64,000 bases of DNA from Lumbricus rubellus (lineage: Eukaryota > Annelida > Clitellata > Crassiclitellata > Lumbricidae), in assembly GCA_945859605.1 (NCBI GenBank), contig OX243827.1:24322439-24386438 (forward strand), written 5' to 3'. Shown piece after piece: positions 1-21,679 of the stretch; position 1 is the stretch's first letter, and every line of letters begins with the position of its first letter. The notes under the pieces were generated by a model. It saw only the letters and a list, made by a program, of their open reading frames with translations. It did no database searches and was not told the DNA's origin. The translations under genes were made by a program, and so were the position numbers.

Positions 1-203
1 AAATGCCCTTGTATCGTGGCCCTCCGCCCCATTTGGTCTGAACAAGCTTTCGAACAATGTATAATGGTATATTTTGAGGACATTTGGACTGGACGACTAA
101 AAAAAGGTCATCAGCTTTTTTGGCGGACACGAAAGAAAATTTTTTCAGACCCATGGCCAAAAATCTTTGCCCCCCCCCCCGTCCAAAGTTCCTGTATCCG
201 CCA
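1..203. mobile_element. hAT-type MITE, right part only
   Basis: The stretch ends in a terminus of the form TGTATCCGCCA, like the (CAGTGGCGGATCCAG) ends of other elements here. It carries the internal core GACGAC, A-tract, GGTCATC at 92-112 that recurs in other MITEs of this window. The left end is outside the window, so no target duplication can be checked. Confidence 0.45.
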
Positions 204-369
204 ATGAAGGGTTATATCTTATGTGGCATGCTTGTGAGACCGAGTACCCAGTCCTCTCCTTTGCAGTCTTTTCTTCCCATTGACAACTGCGGTAAAAACT
301 GAACCAGCGACTTCTCGGTTGATAGACCTGCGTGCTGACCACGTTACTGTTTAAAGTACCTAATGACGA

Positions 370-835
370 ATGAATGGTGAATAGAAAAGTGAAATGACTA
401 ATTAATCATTTGTATGCAATTAGGTGCAATAAATAAATAGATATTTAATTAAATAAATTGACGAAATTATTAAATAAGTAAATTAATGGATGCAATAGCG
501 AATTAATAAATAAGTAAGTAAGTGCAATACTGGATTGATGAGTAAATTAATAGGTCGAATGCTAAATAAATAAGCATATAAATAGGTGCAGTTATAGACG
601 TATAGGTGCATTTATAAATAAATAATGAAATAAATAATGAAATAAATAAATAGAAACGTGATATGATCAGTATTTAATTTTAAAAAATTGGCGAAATTAT
701 TATATAAGTAAATTAATGGATGCAATAGCGAATTAATAAATAAGTAAGTAAGTGCAATAATGGATTAATAAGTAGACCTAAATATATAGGTAAAATGCTA
801 AATAAATAAGCAAATAAAAGCTGCAGTGTTAAACA
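370..835. repeat. AT-rich tandem duplication, about 230-bp period
   Basis: AT-rich DNA with many AATAAATAA steps. A block beginning near 437 recurs near 667 with the same order of landmarks (GCGAAATTAT-type, AATTAATGGATGCAATAGCG, AAGTAAGTAAGTGCAATA). No coding potential seen. It lies just upstream of the CUB exon, in intron or 5' flank. Confidence 0.6.
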
Positions 836-951
836 TTAGAGGTATAATAATAAATAAATGACCAATATGTTCAGTAATAGGCAAGTAAAAATAATATATA
901 TAGTTGCAATAATAAAAATGAATAAATACTTGCTGATAATTCTATTGGCAG

Positions 952-10239
<9,288 letters not shown>

Positions 10240-10242
<3 letters not shown>

Positions 10243-10700
10243 CGTCATTGCATCATGATCGTTGCCGCTTGCATGAAATGACGTCAGAGAATTACACTTC
10301 AATGGTTATATACTCCATGACGTGTTTGTTGTTACGATGACGCCGTTGCATTGTTATCACCTCACGCATTAAATGACGTCGTAGAATGCTTTCGTGTATG
10401 AAAATTAATGACGTTGCTGAGGATCTATTATTGTTCCACGTATTCAATGACGTCATGGAGCTGTGCTATCACCACTCGCATGAAATGACGTCACTTGACG
10501 TCATGGCACATTTATTTATTTACGTAATATGTAATGAAGTCCTGGCATTATTATCGCCCACGCATGAGATGCGCCGCGTGCGTAATGACGTCACAGTGTA
10601 AATCGTCATCCCACGCACTAAACGACGTCATTTTATATTTATTCCTCCACGTATGTAATGATGACCTCATGACATCACTACGGCCCGCACGCATGAAATG
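10240..10700 (+). repeat. Degenerate 3' repeat rich in TGACGTCA (CRE-type) palindromes
   Basis: Perfect TGACGTCA occurs at 10240, 10279, 10448, 10486, 10496 and 10586, with one-base variants at 10374 and near 10622. Several copies sit in a longer motif of the form CACGCATGAAATGACGTCA, so this is a diverged tandem array with uneven spacing of roughly 40-90 bp. TGACGTCA is the CREB/ATF site; binding here is not shown. The first copy contains the stop codon of the membrane protein, so the array is 3' UTR or immediate 3' flank. Confidence 0.8.
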
Positions 10701-11114
10701 ACCAATAGCTGCAGCAGACGTCGGGTATTGATTTCAACTTGGAATTACGCCACGCTTATTTTTTTGTTCCGTCTCTTGTTCGAAACGTAACGAGTAATAA
10801 CTAATTAATATGCTCAAGGAATTGCAGACATTGTATTGTGTCAGATGATAATATTATCTCATTGACATTTTGACGATCTGGCAAAAATATACAAATGTGA
10901 GACGTAGAAAAAATAATTCTGGAATAGACAAAAACTGGAATGGAAATATGTGTAAAGAACAGAGAAAGATGATAATTGCATTTTAAATCGGGAAAAAAAA
11001 TAAACAAGGAGTAAGCTTAGAGTAACTGTTTATGAGCTGGTGACGCACGAGTCAGACAGATGAAGTAGTTCTGACACAGGCACGAACTAGCTTTTGGTAA
11101 TGAATAGTATTATT
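10701..11114. other. 3' flank of the CUB/Sushi gene
   Basis: AT-rich sequence. An AATAAA at about 10999-11004 could be the polyadenylation signal of the upstream gene. Nothing else recognised. Confidence 0.3.
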
Positions 11115-11347
11115 ATTCGTTTGTTTTGTTTGTTTGTTTGTGCACATGTTATAGTGCCCCTCCAAGCTTCCTACTCAGAGGCGCTTCCGACTACAGCGCG
11201 GACACTGCATCGGAGTTTCAAGCCGAAGCGCTGAGCAATTGCGAGTGAAGGACTTGTCCAAGGTCCCTACGCGGCGACTTGAGGTGAATTCGAATCTGCA
11301 ACCCTGTGGCTGCAAAGCAACGAACATACCACTACACCACCGCGCCC
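11115..11347 (-). mobile_element. tRNA-derived SINE, family 1
   Basis: Read on the minus strand it begins GCGCGGTGGTGTAGTGGT, an A-box-like start, then a B-box-like GATTCGAATTC. The body contains CCTTGGACAAGTCCTTCACT and GCGCTTCGGCTTGAAACTCC, and it ends ATAACATGTGCACA with a CAAA-type tail. The same body recurs at 12886-13103 and 54683-54885. Confidence 0.75.
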
Positions 11348-12509
11348 CACTATATTGTATATAGTATCGTTTCGAATGGTACCTATAGTTTTATATAGCG
11401 CCTCGGGAAAATGACTTCAGATGGGCCATTAGTACGGAAACTATGGGGGGGGGCGAAATAAGTGAGAAACAGATGAGGAATATAAAAATTATAAGTTTAG
11501 CCCATAGTGCTGGAGGAAGGCCATTCCATGTATGCGCACTTGCTAGTGTTAGCTCTGCCAAAGTAGGCCTACGTGCAGTGGTGTGGTAATACCAAAGAAC
11601 TTAAATACAAGGCTACATTTAGACACCACTAAATTGATTCTACCCGACAATGTAAATATTCCTTCGTCGCGTGATGTTTTATCTTATCACAGTCATGCGC
11701 ACATCCAATGCGTAATATCACGTATAACTGCGGCAAACGACAGCAAACTCCCGATGGTGGGCGAGAGCAGTCCTAGTCCTTGGAACAAAGCTACAGAAAC
11801 GACCAGCAGAGCGCAATGATTATGAAGATATGTGTCTACATGTATAATTAATTATTTGTTGTGGGAACGACCTAATACTCGTTATTGTGATAAAAAAAAC
11901 ACATTGGGATCAAAGTGAACTATTCTTAGACTTTTTCGCTGTAGTTTTAGTAGTTAGGCCTACACCTCGTACCTTGCGACTGAACATCTAATGCATCGAC
12001 CAGCACTCCAGCAGCGATTAAACTAGAATTATTACTGCTTTAAATTGCTCATGCATTATCAAATTCCTTTTTCACAATATTCTGAGTTTAATTGGACTTT
12101 TAAACCTCAGGCAAACCCTTCCCACGTGAGTCACGTCTCATCAACTGCGGTAAATTATTTCAGATCAATTGACAATGACCGTCTTGAACTAATTTTAACT
12201 GCACAAAAATGACCTTTCAGCTGCATAAATTCATAACTGTAGACAGTGTAGAGTGTAGAACGTCCTTTGTGTGTAGAACTGCACACTAAAAAGCCCTGGC
12301 TCATAGAGTAAAACAAAATTCAAACTAACCATAGGTGCAATCACGTCCTAAAAGTTGGGGGACCATAATGAATCACGTTCTAAAAGTTGGGGGACCATAA
12401 TAATAAAGTTAGAGGACCACTCAAAAGTTGGGGGGACGCGTCCCGTGGGTCCCATAGGGTGGTTGCGCCTATGAAACTAACCATAAACCATAAGCTGCTT
12501 GTTTATTAT
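11348..12509. other. Intergenic DNA, no gene recognised
   Basis: No host exon recognised. Around 12325-12470 a short direct repeat (TCACGTCCTAAAAGTTGGGG and close copies) suggests a degraded element. Confidence 0.4.
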
Positions 12510-12825
12510 CAGTGGCGGCGCTAGGGAGAGATAGGGGAGGGCTAATCCCACCTAAATGACATTCAGCCTCCCCCCCACCAAAGAAAAGTGCGAAAAATTT
12601 CTACAACAATGGGCACATGTCGTATACTGACCTGAAAAAGAGCAAATCCGGAAAAATGAAGTCCAAAACCATCGGACGACTAACAAACTAAAAAATCATC
12701 AGATTTCCGACGGGAAATTGATACATTTTCTTGGGTTTGAGACCGATTAACTAAAAAAAGGTCGTCGGGAAATTTCTGGACCAACTTTAGCCCCACCCCC
12801 AATTGAAATCCTGGCGCCGCCACTG
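12510..12825. mobile_element. hAT-type MITE, 316 bp, TSD TTTATTAT
   Basis: Termini CAGTGGCGGCGCTAGG and CCTGGCGCCGCCACTG, flanked by a perfect 8-bp duplication TTTATTAT (12502-12509 and 12826-12833). The interior contains the A-tract core motif (GATTAACTAAAAAAAGGTCG, about 12745-12764). Confidence 0.85.
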
Positions 12826-12885
12826 TTTATTATTAGGCTATGGACTGGCATTCTGGATTGTTTCATCGTTATTATTGGCCTACAG

Positions 12886-13103
12886 CTTGTTTGTATGTGC
12901 ACTTGTTATAGCGCCCCTTCAAGCTCTAACTACTCAGAGGCGCTCCCGAATGCAGAGCGGACACTGCATTTGAGTTTCACGCCGAAGCGCAGAGCAATTG
13001 TGAGTGAAGGACTTGCCCAAGGTCCTTACGCGGCGAGGTGGAATCGAACCTCGAACCTTCCGGCTCCAAGGCAACGACGCCACCACTACACCACCATGCC
13101 CCT
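12886..13103 (-). mobile_element. tRNA-derived SINE, family 1
   Basis: Minus-strand copy of the SINE at 11115-11347. A box in GGTGGTGTAGTGGTGG, B box in GGTTCGAGGTTCGATTCC, then the shared body and a 3' end ATAACAAGTGCACATACAAA. Confidence 0.8.
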
Positions 13104-13399
13104 CAAGTGTAAGCTGATGGCAGTTGTTACTTATACACATGGACTGCAGGAACTGGTTGTCTTAGCTTTCCACGGAGCTTGCAGGGTCAGAATGTACAAG
13201 AGTAGTTGTGCAAATCGCGAAATAATGAGCAAATTTTATGTTTGCAACCATATCTATAGCGCCTCTTTAAGACCAACTTATACCTAACAGTAAAAAGAAC
13301 TTTACAGTTACATGTAGGCCTACTGTAACAGTCACACAGTAGCCTACGTCAGTTGTAGCTGATATACGCCTGCTAAACTGCTGGGGGTAAGTCAGTGTA

Positions 13400-13545
13400 T
13401 ATTGCACAAGAACGCCCGGTGTATGCTGAGAAAATTCGCGACACACGAATTCTTCGCGACACACCAACGACACACCAGTTTTACGCGACACACCGCCGGT
13501 CTATTCGCGACACACCAGTGTGTCGCGACACACCGGTTGAGAACC
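13400..13545. repeat. Degenerate CGCGACACACC repeat
   Basis: Seven or so close copies of GCGACACACC in about 110 bp, ending in GGTTGAGAACCTCTG, which resembles the right end of a hAT element. No left end was found. Confidence 0.45.
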
Positions 13546-13819
13546 TCTGAAGAGTCTGAAATGACAACATTGACACATGATCCGAAGCATAACCGACGGA
13601 CAAACATTTATAGTTTAGTTGTGCAGTCATTTTTAAAGGTGTCGTTTTCAGCGTTGTATTTATTGCATTTGCAGTCAAGTCCTACGGTAACAGTGTTCAG
13701 CTCCGTTACTAATAACGCCGTTGTTGACTATCTTAATTTACTTTAGGCCTACTGCATCAATTATGTAACTAATGCGAGGATGGCTATACATTTAGGTGAT
13801 TGATAGCTTTTGTAGACAG

Positions 13820-14555
13820 ACCCGCCGGACCATTAGTCATAGGTTGATTGGTCATAGGCTGATCGTGCAGTCATAGGCTGATTGACATAGGCGTAGGGGA
13901 GATTTCAGCAATGGGGGTGGGGGAATTCCACTTGTGCCCGAAAATATAAATCCGGAAAAAATGATTCGTAAGTTGATGACATTTTAGTATTTTTCCCAGA
14001 CAAGAAATGACGACTTTTTTAGCCATCAACTTTGAAATCTCGTGAAAAGTACTATTTTGAGGTTTCTTTACTATTTTCCCGGATCTGCCTGCCCGTAGGC
14101 TAAATTAAACTTGCCCGAAATTTGCCCTCCCTCTGGACCCTCGCCTCCTACGCCTATGCTCATCGTTCATAATGTCTGATTGGTCATAAGGCCTATTGCT
14201 CATAGCCTATGACCTTTTGGTCATATGGACCATTAGTCATAATTATGGTTTATTGGTCAAAAATAATATGGACGATTGGTCATAACAAATTATTCGAGTG
14301 CAGCTATAGAAAGAAAAAGAAAAACACTAGGCCTATTAGCCTAATTATTGAAACACAAACAAGCATTTAGGCCTACTAGGTCATGTAATTGAATATAAAA
14401 AACGTGAAACTGTTTAACTACAACATTGTTCACTATTATGTCCATTACAAGATTATTCACTATCTTAGATGTCCACTTCCACAAAGTTTTCTAAGCTTAG
14501 GCTTAAGTTCGTTTATTTGCGGCATAATTATGACCAATCAACCTAGGACCGTTTG
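13820..14555. repeat. Repeats of ATTGGTCATAGG type, interrupted by a MITE
   Basis: GATTGGTCATAG-like units occur at 13820-13885 and 14160-14300, with an inverted copy at about 14528-14550 (TATGACCAATCAACC). They look like the sub-terminal parts of one element into which the MITE 13886-14158 was inserted. Confidence 0.4.
13886..14158. mobile_element. MITE of the CATAGGCGTAGG family, 273 bp
   Basis: Starts CATAGGCGTAGGGGAGATTT and ends CTCCTACGCCTATG, as do the elements at 52128-52497 and 59647-60017. The core motif is at about 14007-14027. Unlike the other two it shows no 8-bp flanking duplication, so it is older or rearranged. Confidence 0.7.
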
Positions 14556-14613
14556 AAGTCGTAATGTAGCAGCGCCACCTTGCGAGTGCCTCGATATTTG
14601 CCCTCTGACGAAT

Positions 14614-14766
14614 ATTCATTCATTCATTCATTCATTCATTCATTCATTCATTCATTCATTCATTCATTCATTCATTCATTCATTCATTCATTCATTCATT
14701 CATTCATTCATTCATTCATTCATTCATTCATTCATTCATTCATTCATTCATTCATTCATTCATTCA
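14614..14766. repeat. (ATTC)n microsatellite, about 38 units
   Basis: Uninterrupted ATTC tetranucleotide tract. Confidence 0.97.
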
Positions 14767-15840
14767 TGGCTTTGGAGGGCAGTCCATGACACTTTAGAAT
14801 GCTCACGAGCTTAATTAGGATCTCGTCGACTTGTTGAGAAACTCGCGAGTTGTCTTGAATAGTGACTCCTAAGAACTTGCAGTTGCGCAAGTTTGTCTCA
14901 TTTCACAGCGGTAGGTAGGCCTGAAACCATTAGTCAGAAACAAAGTCATGTTATGTTAAATTATAGGCCTAGCGCACCATATTTAATGTCTTTTACATTT
15001 AACGTCATGTTCCGCCTCCAAGTCCTTCGTCCTCGTGAATTGATTTTGCTACACTTCGCACAAACCGGAAGTTTGGAAGTCGTTCCTTCTCAATCTCAGG
15101 ACCTAAAGAATGGAACAGACTTCCGACCTCCATTCGCCAGTGCTCATCTATTGCAGAGTTTAAATTAAAGTTAAAACTCATTTGTTTTCATTGCATTATA
15201 ATTAGACTTGTAGTGAAGCGCCTTCTTGTACAAGACTTTTTGTTGTTGTTAAAGCGCGGTTTAAATGACTAATAATTATTGTATTGTATTATTGTAGGCC
15301 TACATCGCATTGACACATTTTTCTGGAAATGCGCTACAAAAGTGTTTAAGCATTTAAATTATGCTGCCCGCGTGACGTTGTTGTGGCAGGAAATCTTTGG
15401 ATGTTGCGCAGCCATTGTGGTTTGGAAATAAATAAAAGGTTAGATATCCAAATATCTTCCATATTTTTTTTACTGTTTTAACTTTAAAAACGTCTGAACT
15501 TTCCGCCTTTACATGATTGTTATGAATGGAAAATCTGCTGTTGGAAATCTCTTTGGTATGGGATTTATGACAATGACATCGTGGTGTTTTTGCTCTCGCA
15601 CTGCCTTTTTTGTGCCATGGTCAAAACAGCTGTAATTTTTTTGTAGTGCGATGTCATGGGGTATTTTTTACTGTTTTATCAGTCAGGTATTCTAGATGCC
15701 AGCGCATATTTCTTAATTTAATGCGGGATTAAACCGATTACGAGGAGCTAAGATGAATATGCCACCCCAGACAGCGAGTGATATAGAGCGTTGCAAGACC
15801 AGCGCCACTGAATACTTTTTAAATATTGGATTTTCATTTA
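14767..15840. other. Intergenic DNA, no gene recognised
   Basis: No exon recognised. Three TAGGCCT sites (14925, 14965, 15296), of which the last two are perfect TAGGCCTA. A short ATTGT run near 15282. Confidence 0.4.
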
Positions 15841-16330
15841 TTCGTTCACTCCGAGAATTTATATAGCGCCTCTTCAAGGAGAACTCCAAACCTAGCCATG
15901 ACTTAAAAGCGAAGACTCAAGTTGTTGTCAAAAACAGATACACTAGTGCAGCACATGTGGGAATCCATGACAACTGGAGGGCCCAATAATCAACCAGGGT
16001 CTACAGGCACTGCAGAGAGATGAACAGGCTTGGGGGACAAGAAGCTTTCCCTTGGTTATGGAACGCAGAGCTTAATGTAGGGCGGGACAAATAAGAAATC
16101 GGAGGTCTGAAAAGTTGGATGGAGCACCACAATTTTACTAACACTGCTATCCTGTTTGAGATGTGATGCTAGACAGAAAGGCATTGTGAAATTTCATGCA
16201 TATAAGCAGAGACCAAGGCATATTTTGGAGTAGGCCTATGTCAACTAATTTGAGTAACTTAACGGAAGACCTAGTCAAAAGGCTATTAACCCTTTAATGC
16301 CGAGATTATAGTAAATGGTATAAGAAATCC
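15841..16330 (-). mobile_element. SINE-like repeat, family 2 (degenerate)
   Basis: Begins with the shared module TTATATAGCGCCTCTTCAAG, the reverse complement of a 3' end seen in several repeats here. The body is diverged and its far end is uncertain. Confidence 0.4.
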
Positions 16331-16737
16331 TATACCCTCCGGCATTAAGGGGTTAAGGCAGATCTATGGGAGATCTGCAGAAATCGAGCGACAATGATCA
16401 ACTCCGCTGGTAACAGAGGCTTGGACACGGACGGGAGCGAGAGCCGATCACAACATGCAGCTGGCAAGTCTCATCTGCACAATCTCTGTCGCCCAGTCTC
16501 TGATGTTGAAGCGCGTCAAGCTCTTCGCTCTGCGATGAAGGGGCAAGTTCTCATAGTTCCACGGGCTGGTTTGCCTACCAGCTTTCTCGGTTGTACTGCC
16601 ATCCATCTCAAACCCCCATCCCCTGGCAATTCTCACCCTGACCCATCTGGCATGAGCTCCCTTCCAATCTGTGTTTATTACATCTGACCAATTGAGCTTT
16701 TGTTTCATAATCTTTCAAGTCTTCTTTCTTTAGCTGT

Positions 16738-16810
16738 GGCTGTGTGGGTAGCGCTCCTGAGTAGATTTCTTGATGAGTCTCTATATAAATCCATAGAATG
16801 AATGAATCTG
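16738..16810 (+). mobile_element. SINE family 2, 3' module with GAAT tail
   Basis: GTAGCGCTCCTGAGTAGATT, then TCTATATAAATCC and a short GAATGAAT tail. The same module occurs at 28612-28695 and 48545-48610 on this strand. Confidence 0.5.
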
Positions 16811-17715
16811 GCGCTAACAGTTTTTCGTGATCAAGTTAACGTGTTACCAAAAACTGAGGTTTTGCTCGAGCATCATCCCAGGGTTGCAAGCAGTAAGTAA
16901 GTGAAAGGGTGAGATGTGGAAAGCTCACAGCCAACAGGTGCTTGACTACACTGGCAACTTTGCTTTGCAAAATACATTTCAGTCGAGAATATATTTCCCA
17001 ATGAACTTTGCAGACATCAAAATCTGGTGTTGCCATGCTTTATTGTTTGGCACCATGCACATTAGAACTTGGTAAATTTTTATTGGATAACTATGGTGTG
17101 CAGGCATTGGTCATTTTTTCGTTCACGATTTAGGGTGGCAATATTGTCGCTGCTTCACAAGAAGTAAATAGTGAAATTATTCATATTGTTCCACAATTTT
17201 GGTATCTGTGCTTTGATATCATTCGCTCTGGCAGAACTGGCTTTAATAATATTTTTCTGCAAAACCAAACCAAATTTTCAACTTTCGGGAATAAATTACC
17301 TCGCAGTCTCCAGATAATGAACTTCTTGGCCTTGCTTTGCCTCTTTTAGACTGCAAGCGTCTGAAAACCATTCTGAGGAGAGTTTCTCGTGAAGTGGCGC
17401 TATATAAATTCATGATTACGACTACGACAATTTCGATAGGGCTAGACTGCTCCAAGAGGTTGCTTTAAAAACATAGTGTCTGGTGCATTCGGACATTTGT
17501 AGACGACTAGATTTCCATTTACCTAAATACTTGGTGCCTGTCTACATGTATGTTTGTTGTTGCTGCTGCTGCTGCCGCTCAAGAATTTGGCATTCGATGA
17601 CTGGATGGGGGGGGGAGAGATACCCCGCCTGTGGTTAACTCCTGCTGTTGCTGCTGCTGCTGCTGGCTTCCCATCCTGCGCCAGGCACTTGAGATGGGAG
17701 GAGAAGGTTATCTGG
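16811..17715. other. Intergenic DNA, no gene recognised
   Basis: One more SINE 3' module is visible at about 17393-17415 (GTGGCGCTATATAAATTCAT). GCT-rich steps occur at 17557-17575 and 17641-17665. No gene is supported. Confidence 0.4.
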
Positions 17716-17719
17716 TGGA

Positions 17720-18140
17720 TGTTCTTCTACTTGTCCTTGGTTGCGGACTGGTTAGGGGTGGAGGGTTCGGCCTGTAACACGGAGAGTAGGGGTTCGATTC
17801 TTCACTCAGGTGGTCCTTCACTCAACACTACTCGATGCCATTTATGTTATGTTCCATGGTTGTGTACAATTTTGAGCTTTGTATGGAGTGAATACTAAAT
17901 ACGGCTGTAGTGTATTGAGTATGGTTGTATTGTGCGGTATTGTTTCGAATTCAATTGTATTGAATAATTGTATTGAATACAGTTGTATTGTATTGTATTG
18001 AATGCGGTTGTATATTGAGTTAGAGTGTAGTGCAGTGTATCGAATTAAATTGTATTGTATTGTATTAAATACGGTTGTATTGCACTGTATTGTATCGTGT
18101 ATTGCATTGTATTGTATTGAATACAGTTGTATTGCATTGC
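17720..18140 (+). mobile_element. tRNA-derived SINE-like repeat with ATTGT tail
   Basis: A tRNA-like segment with a B-box-like GGGGTTCGATTCT (17789-17801) is followed by TTATGTTATG and then about 230 bp of degenerate GTATTGTATTGAATAC units that resemble an expanded retroposon tail. The A box is weak. Confidence 0.4.
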
Positions 18141-18775
18141 ATCACTTGCTGTGTTATTGCATAGTGAAGCTGACATAATATTATGTCCATGATAAAGTGC
18201 TTGGAGTCTATGATGAATCTATAACAAGTACACCCATATAGTGAGTACACTCCTACAATGAGTATACTGATTATAATAAGTTCACTGATATTCTGAGTGC
18301 AGGGCTATAATGAGTACACTGTCGTTGTGAAGAACAGACACCAAGGGGGAGAGGACCGGCCAACCGCCCTCACATGCTGAGCCTATAGAAGTCTAAATGA
18401 AATGGCTAACACTTCATAGCATGGCTGCTTCAGGACTGGCTTAAGGGACTCTTCCTTTATCTACCTTAGATAGATGTAGGCTAGTAGCACTTGCTGCTTT
18501 TTTGTCAGTCAATGTTGAGTATGTTGTGGTGGCTGCCGTACTCTGTATTAAAGGATGGGACAAGGAGCCTGTCTATAGTCTGAAACTGAAGTAATACAGC
18601 TGAACACAAGGGATCTGCTTTTCTATTACAGGTTTAGTACAGGGGTTTAGAATTCTTTTATTTACATTTTTGTACCACTGTTTGCAAAAGGAGAAACGAA
18701 CTGTGAAGAGACTGGAGGCCTTCAAAATAAAGAATGGAGAAAATAGGCTGGATGGAACATTATAGCAATAATTAA

Positions 18776-19034
18776 TTGGAGAAGAAAGAGCCCTGATAAA
18801 CACAACAAGGGAGAGACAGCATAAGTGGGTAGGACACACGCTGAGAGGAGATGCACAGCTAAGTAGGGTCATCGAAGGAAATTTTAAATGAAGGGTATGC
18901 GAACAAAAGGAAGACCAAGACAGATGATGCTGGATGGGAATCAGATGATGATGACAGATGGATATGGAAATTGGGAAGCCCAGCATTCAGATGAATGGTG
19001 ACGTCGGGCATTTTTAACTTGCCTGTAGGAGGCA
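18776..19034 (+). pseudogene. LINE reverse-transcriptase C-terminal remnant
   Basis: The plus strand reads RERQHKWVGHTLRGDAQLSR, then with frame changes KGRPRQMMLDG, a GYGNWEAQ-like stretch and a closing TCL.EAEN. This order (W.GH..RGD, GRPR..MLDG, YG, AEN) is the C-terminal end of ORF2 in RTE/CR1-like LINEs. It is frameshifted and lacks the RT core. Flanking TTTATTTACATTTTTGTA segments on both sides are similar to each other. Confidence 0.6.
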
Positions 19035-19161
19035 GAGAACCAATAGAACATTGCTGTTTTTTTATACAGGTTTATTACTGTTTAGCACAGTGGTCTAGCA
19101 TTTTTATTTACATTTTTGTATCTGTAATTACAAAACAGCAATAACATTGCTGTTTTGTAAT

Positions 19162-19170
19162 GCTGAGTGC

Positions 19171-19200
<30 letters not shown>
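19162..19200. repeat. (TA)n tract
   Basis: About 13 TA units at 19171-19196. Confidence 0.9.
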
Positions 19201-19204
<4 letters not shown>

Positions 19205-19600
19205 ACAGAGGATTGGTCTGCGTTTTAGTACCCTATCCGGAACTGAACAGTTAATTTATATGTGTGAAACTGTGCAGATGGGATTCCTGTATACTCTGAT
19301 TAGGTCATGATAACCTCCCTGATGCCAGGCATCTATAAGTGCTTTGCCTGTAATTCGGTCCAGGTTTTATTTTAAATCAACCGTCTGGTGATGTGGGAAG
19401 TTATCTGGGATCCTGCTAATAGTATAGACCTCGTCCATTTCTCTCAGGATTCCATGGTGTACATGGCGGATTATTGGAGGAGGGGCTGTCGGGCTGTGTG
19501 CCCCATTTTCAATAAATCGATTCCGTTAGTGAAGGCATTGCAAAGCAAAAACAGTAACAAGAAGTTTCGCAAACTTGTTGGAATTTGTTGACTTGTAATC

Positions 19601-19985
19601 ATTCATTCATTCATTCATTATTAGAATTTATATAGCGCCTCTTCAAGAAACTACTCAGAGGCGCTCCCAGCCCAGCCACGACTAATGATTAAAGGGTCTT
19701 ATAACGAAGGGTGGAGAAGACTCAGGTACTGACCATTCTAGAGCTATGGTGGGCCAGGCCTCTATTCGGCTCACCGCTAATGAATTGATTGGGAAATAAT
19801 AATTACCCTTCACCATCCCCCCACCACCACCCGTTTGAATGGACTCCACGCCATTTGAGGTGTAGGGACCGTGCTAGAGCCCGGTTAAATCTGAACAAGC
19901 GCGTGTACCGTCGGTATGCGAACCGGCTACCTCATGCTTTAGACGTGTACGCTGTATAACCGATGCAGCCAACCCAGGACTTTAT
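19601..19985 (-). mobile_element. tRNA-derived SINE, family 2
   Basis: On the minus strand the 5' end reads GGGTTGGCTGCATCGGTTAT (A-box-like), then a B-box-like GCCGGTTCGCATACC. The 3' end is GGGAGCGCCTCTGAGTAGTT, CTTGAAGAGGCGCTATATAA, with an ATG-AATG tail. The most complete copy of this family in the window. Confidence 0.6.
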
Positions 19986-20166
19986 ATAGCTCTATAAACT
20001 ACGCGTAGGAGTACACGTCTATCTGCTTCGGATTATATGTGTTGGCATCGATCATCAACAAGCTGTTGAGGTATATCTCCGAGGATGTTTCACCGATTTT
20101 TCGTTGTATATATGCCGTCAGATTTTTGCAGTGCTACGTTGAAAATAACGTTGCATATAAATATAT

Positions 20167-20384
20167 ACACCGTGGTTCAGAAAATTGCTTGTAAACTAAA
20201 TTTTCGGCATATGAAGTTTAAATATTCATATCTTTTTATCCGTTCAACTTTATCTCATGAAAGTTTGGAATCATATTCTTGGTCCAATTCTGTAAATATT
20301 TGGAAAATTTCAGCATGATACGTTATCAGGCATTGGAGATATTTGAAAAACAATTTGGCTTAGTTTTTTTTTGAACCACGGTGT
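20167..20384. mobile_element. Short inverted-repeat element (CACCGTGGTTCA ends)
   Basis: Left end ACACCGTGGTTCAGAAAA and right end TTTTTTTTGAACCACGGTGT are inverted copies. No clear flanking duplication beyond TA-rich sequence. Probably a mariner-like or unclassified MITE. Confidence 0.5.
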
Positions 20385-20649
20385 TTAACACATACTGTGC
20401 TGTGCTGGAGAGATAAGACTTGTGCGGCCAGGTTATATAGGACGGTAGTAGCTGTCTGGAAAAATGATAACGCTTGCGAACTGGTTGGGCACATGCAGAG
20501 TGTTTTCTTCTTATAGGAGGGGAGTTAGGGAAGATGATATATGCACTTGGAAGGGTTCATCTATTTGGCTGATGTTGAAGGTATGTTGGTGATTGATGTG
20601 CTATAACTTGGATATTAATAATACGGGCTGTTGTCGGACTTATTTACAG

Positions 20650-20752
20650 GTGATGGTAACTTATGAGCGCTTGCTTCTAAGTACACGGCAGAACAGACGA
20701 GGATTTTGCACACACGAGGAAAGATTGACGACTTTTGTAATTATACGTTAAG
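20650..20752 (+). other. Candidate 5' UTR exon of the ZC3H10-like gene
   Basis: The segment ends AACGTTAAG-type sequence followed by a strong donor GTGAGT at 20753. The ZC3H10-like CDS starts just after an acceptor (TGCTGTAG|C at 21674-21676), so an upstream non-coding exon is required, and this donor is the best one within 1 kb. The left boundary is not defined: it may follow the TTTACAG at about 20647 or be the transcription start. Confidence 0.4.
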
Positions 20753-21411
20753 GTGAGTTTTCTACTTTGTATGATTATTTGTTTTTCATGTGAATGGTTT
20801 GACTGATTGAAGACATCAAGCACTAGAAACATTAAATTATCAAGTAATGAATGACGAATGTATAGGTTAATAGAATTTTAAGGTCTGCCATGGCATCAGT
20901 GGGAGCAGTCGAAATGGGTCAAAGTTCTGCCACACTGTATTGTGAAACTTTGTTGGTCAAATCAATTTGTTTATATACTTGTTTTATCTGGAACTGCGTG
21001 GTCTAGAACTGTGCTGTGTAGAAAGAACTGTTGTCTTTGGAATTTGTGTCATTTGGAATTGCATTGTGTAGAAGGAACTGGGTGGGTCAATTCATTTGTG
21101 CACTCTATTTCAGACTATTTGCTAGAATCATTTGAATACTCTGCTTTAGTTATTTTGGTGAATCAATTGTAAACCATACAAATAACCAATTCAGAATTTC
21201 ATATAGTTTACGATAGTCAGTGACGGCTGGCTGATTTTGTGTTTATTTAGAGTCTCAAGACAATCTTAATTTCATTTGATCCATTAATATCGGTGTCCCT
21301 AGCTATAGCGGAATCCTTTATCCATTTAGATTTTAGAACTTCCTTTTGCAGATCTGTGGCAATGATATCTAAGCTTAATTACTTTGTTTTGGTGGCAAAA
21401 TTAAACCATTT

Positions 21412-21672
21412 GATTGATTGATTGATCAGTTGATAGATTGTTTGATTACTATATTGATTGATTGATATATTGATTGATTGATTGATCAGTTGATATATTG
21501 ATTGACTTTTTGATTGACTTCTTAATTTATTGATTCATTGATTGATTGATTGATAAATTGATTGATTTATTGATTAACTTATTGATATATTGATCGATTG
21601 ATTTCATTGGTAAGTTGATTGATGGATATATTGCTTGCTTGATACATTGATTAATATATTGATTGATTGCTG
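21412..21672. repeat. Degenerate (TTGA)n tract
   Basis: About 260 bp of TTGATTGAT steps with many variants, reaching the acceptor of the ZC3H10-like exon. Confidence 0.9.
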
Positions 21673-21679
21673 TAGCTGA

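Noticed and set aside
16394..16708. Overlapping 97- and 86-codon frames
   Set aside because: No domain, no splice sites of quality, and neighbouring sequence resembles SINE bodies.
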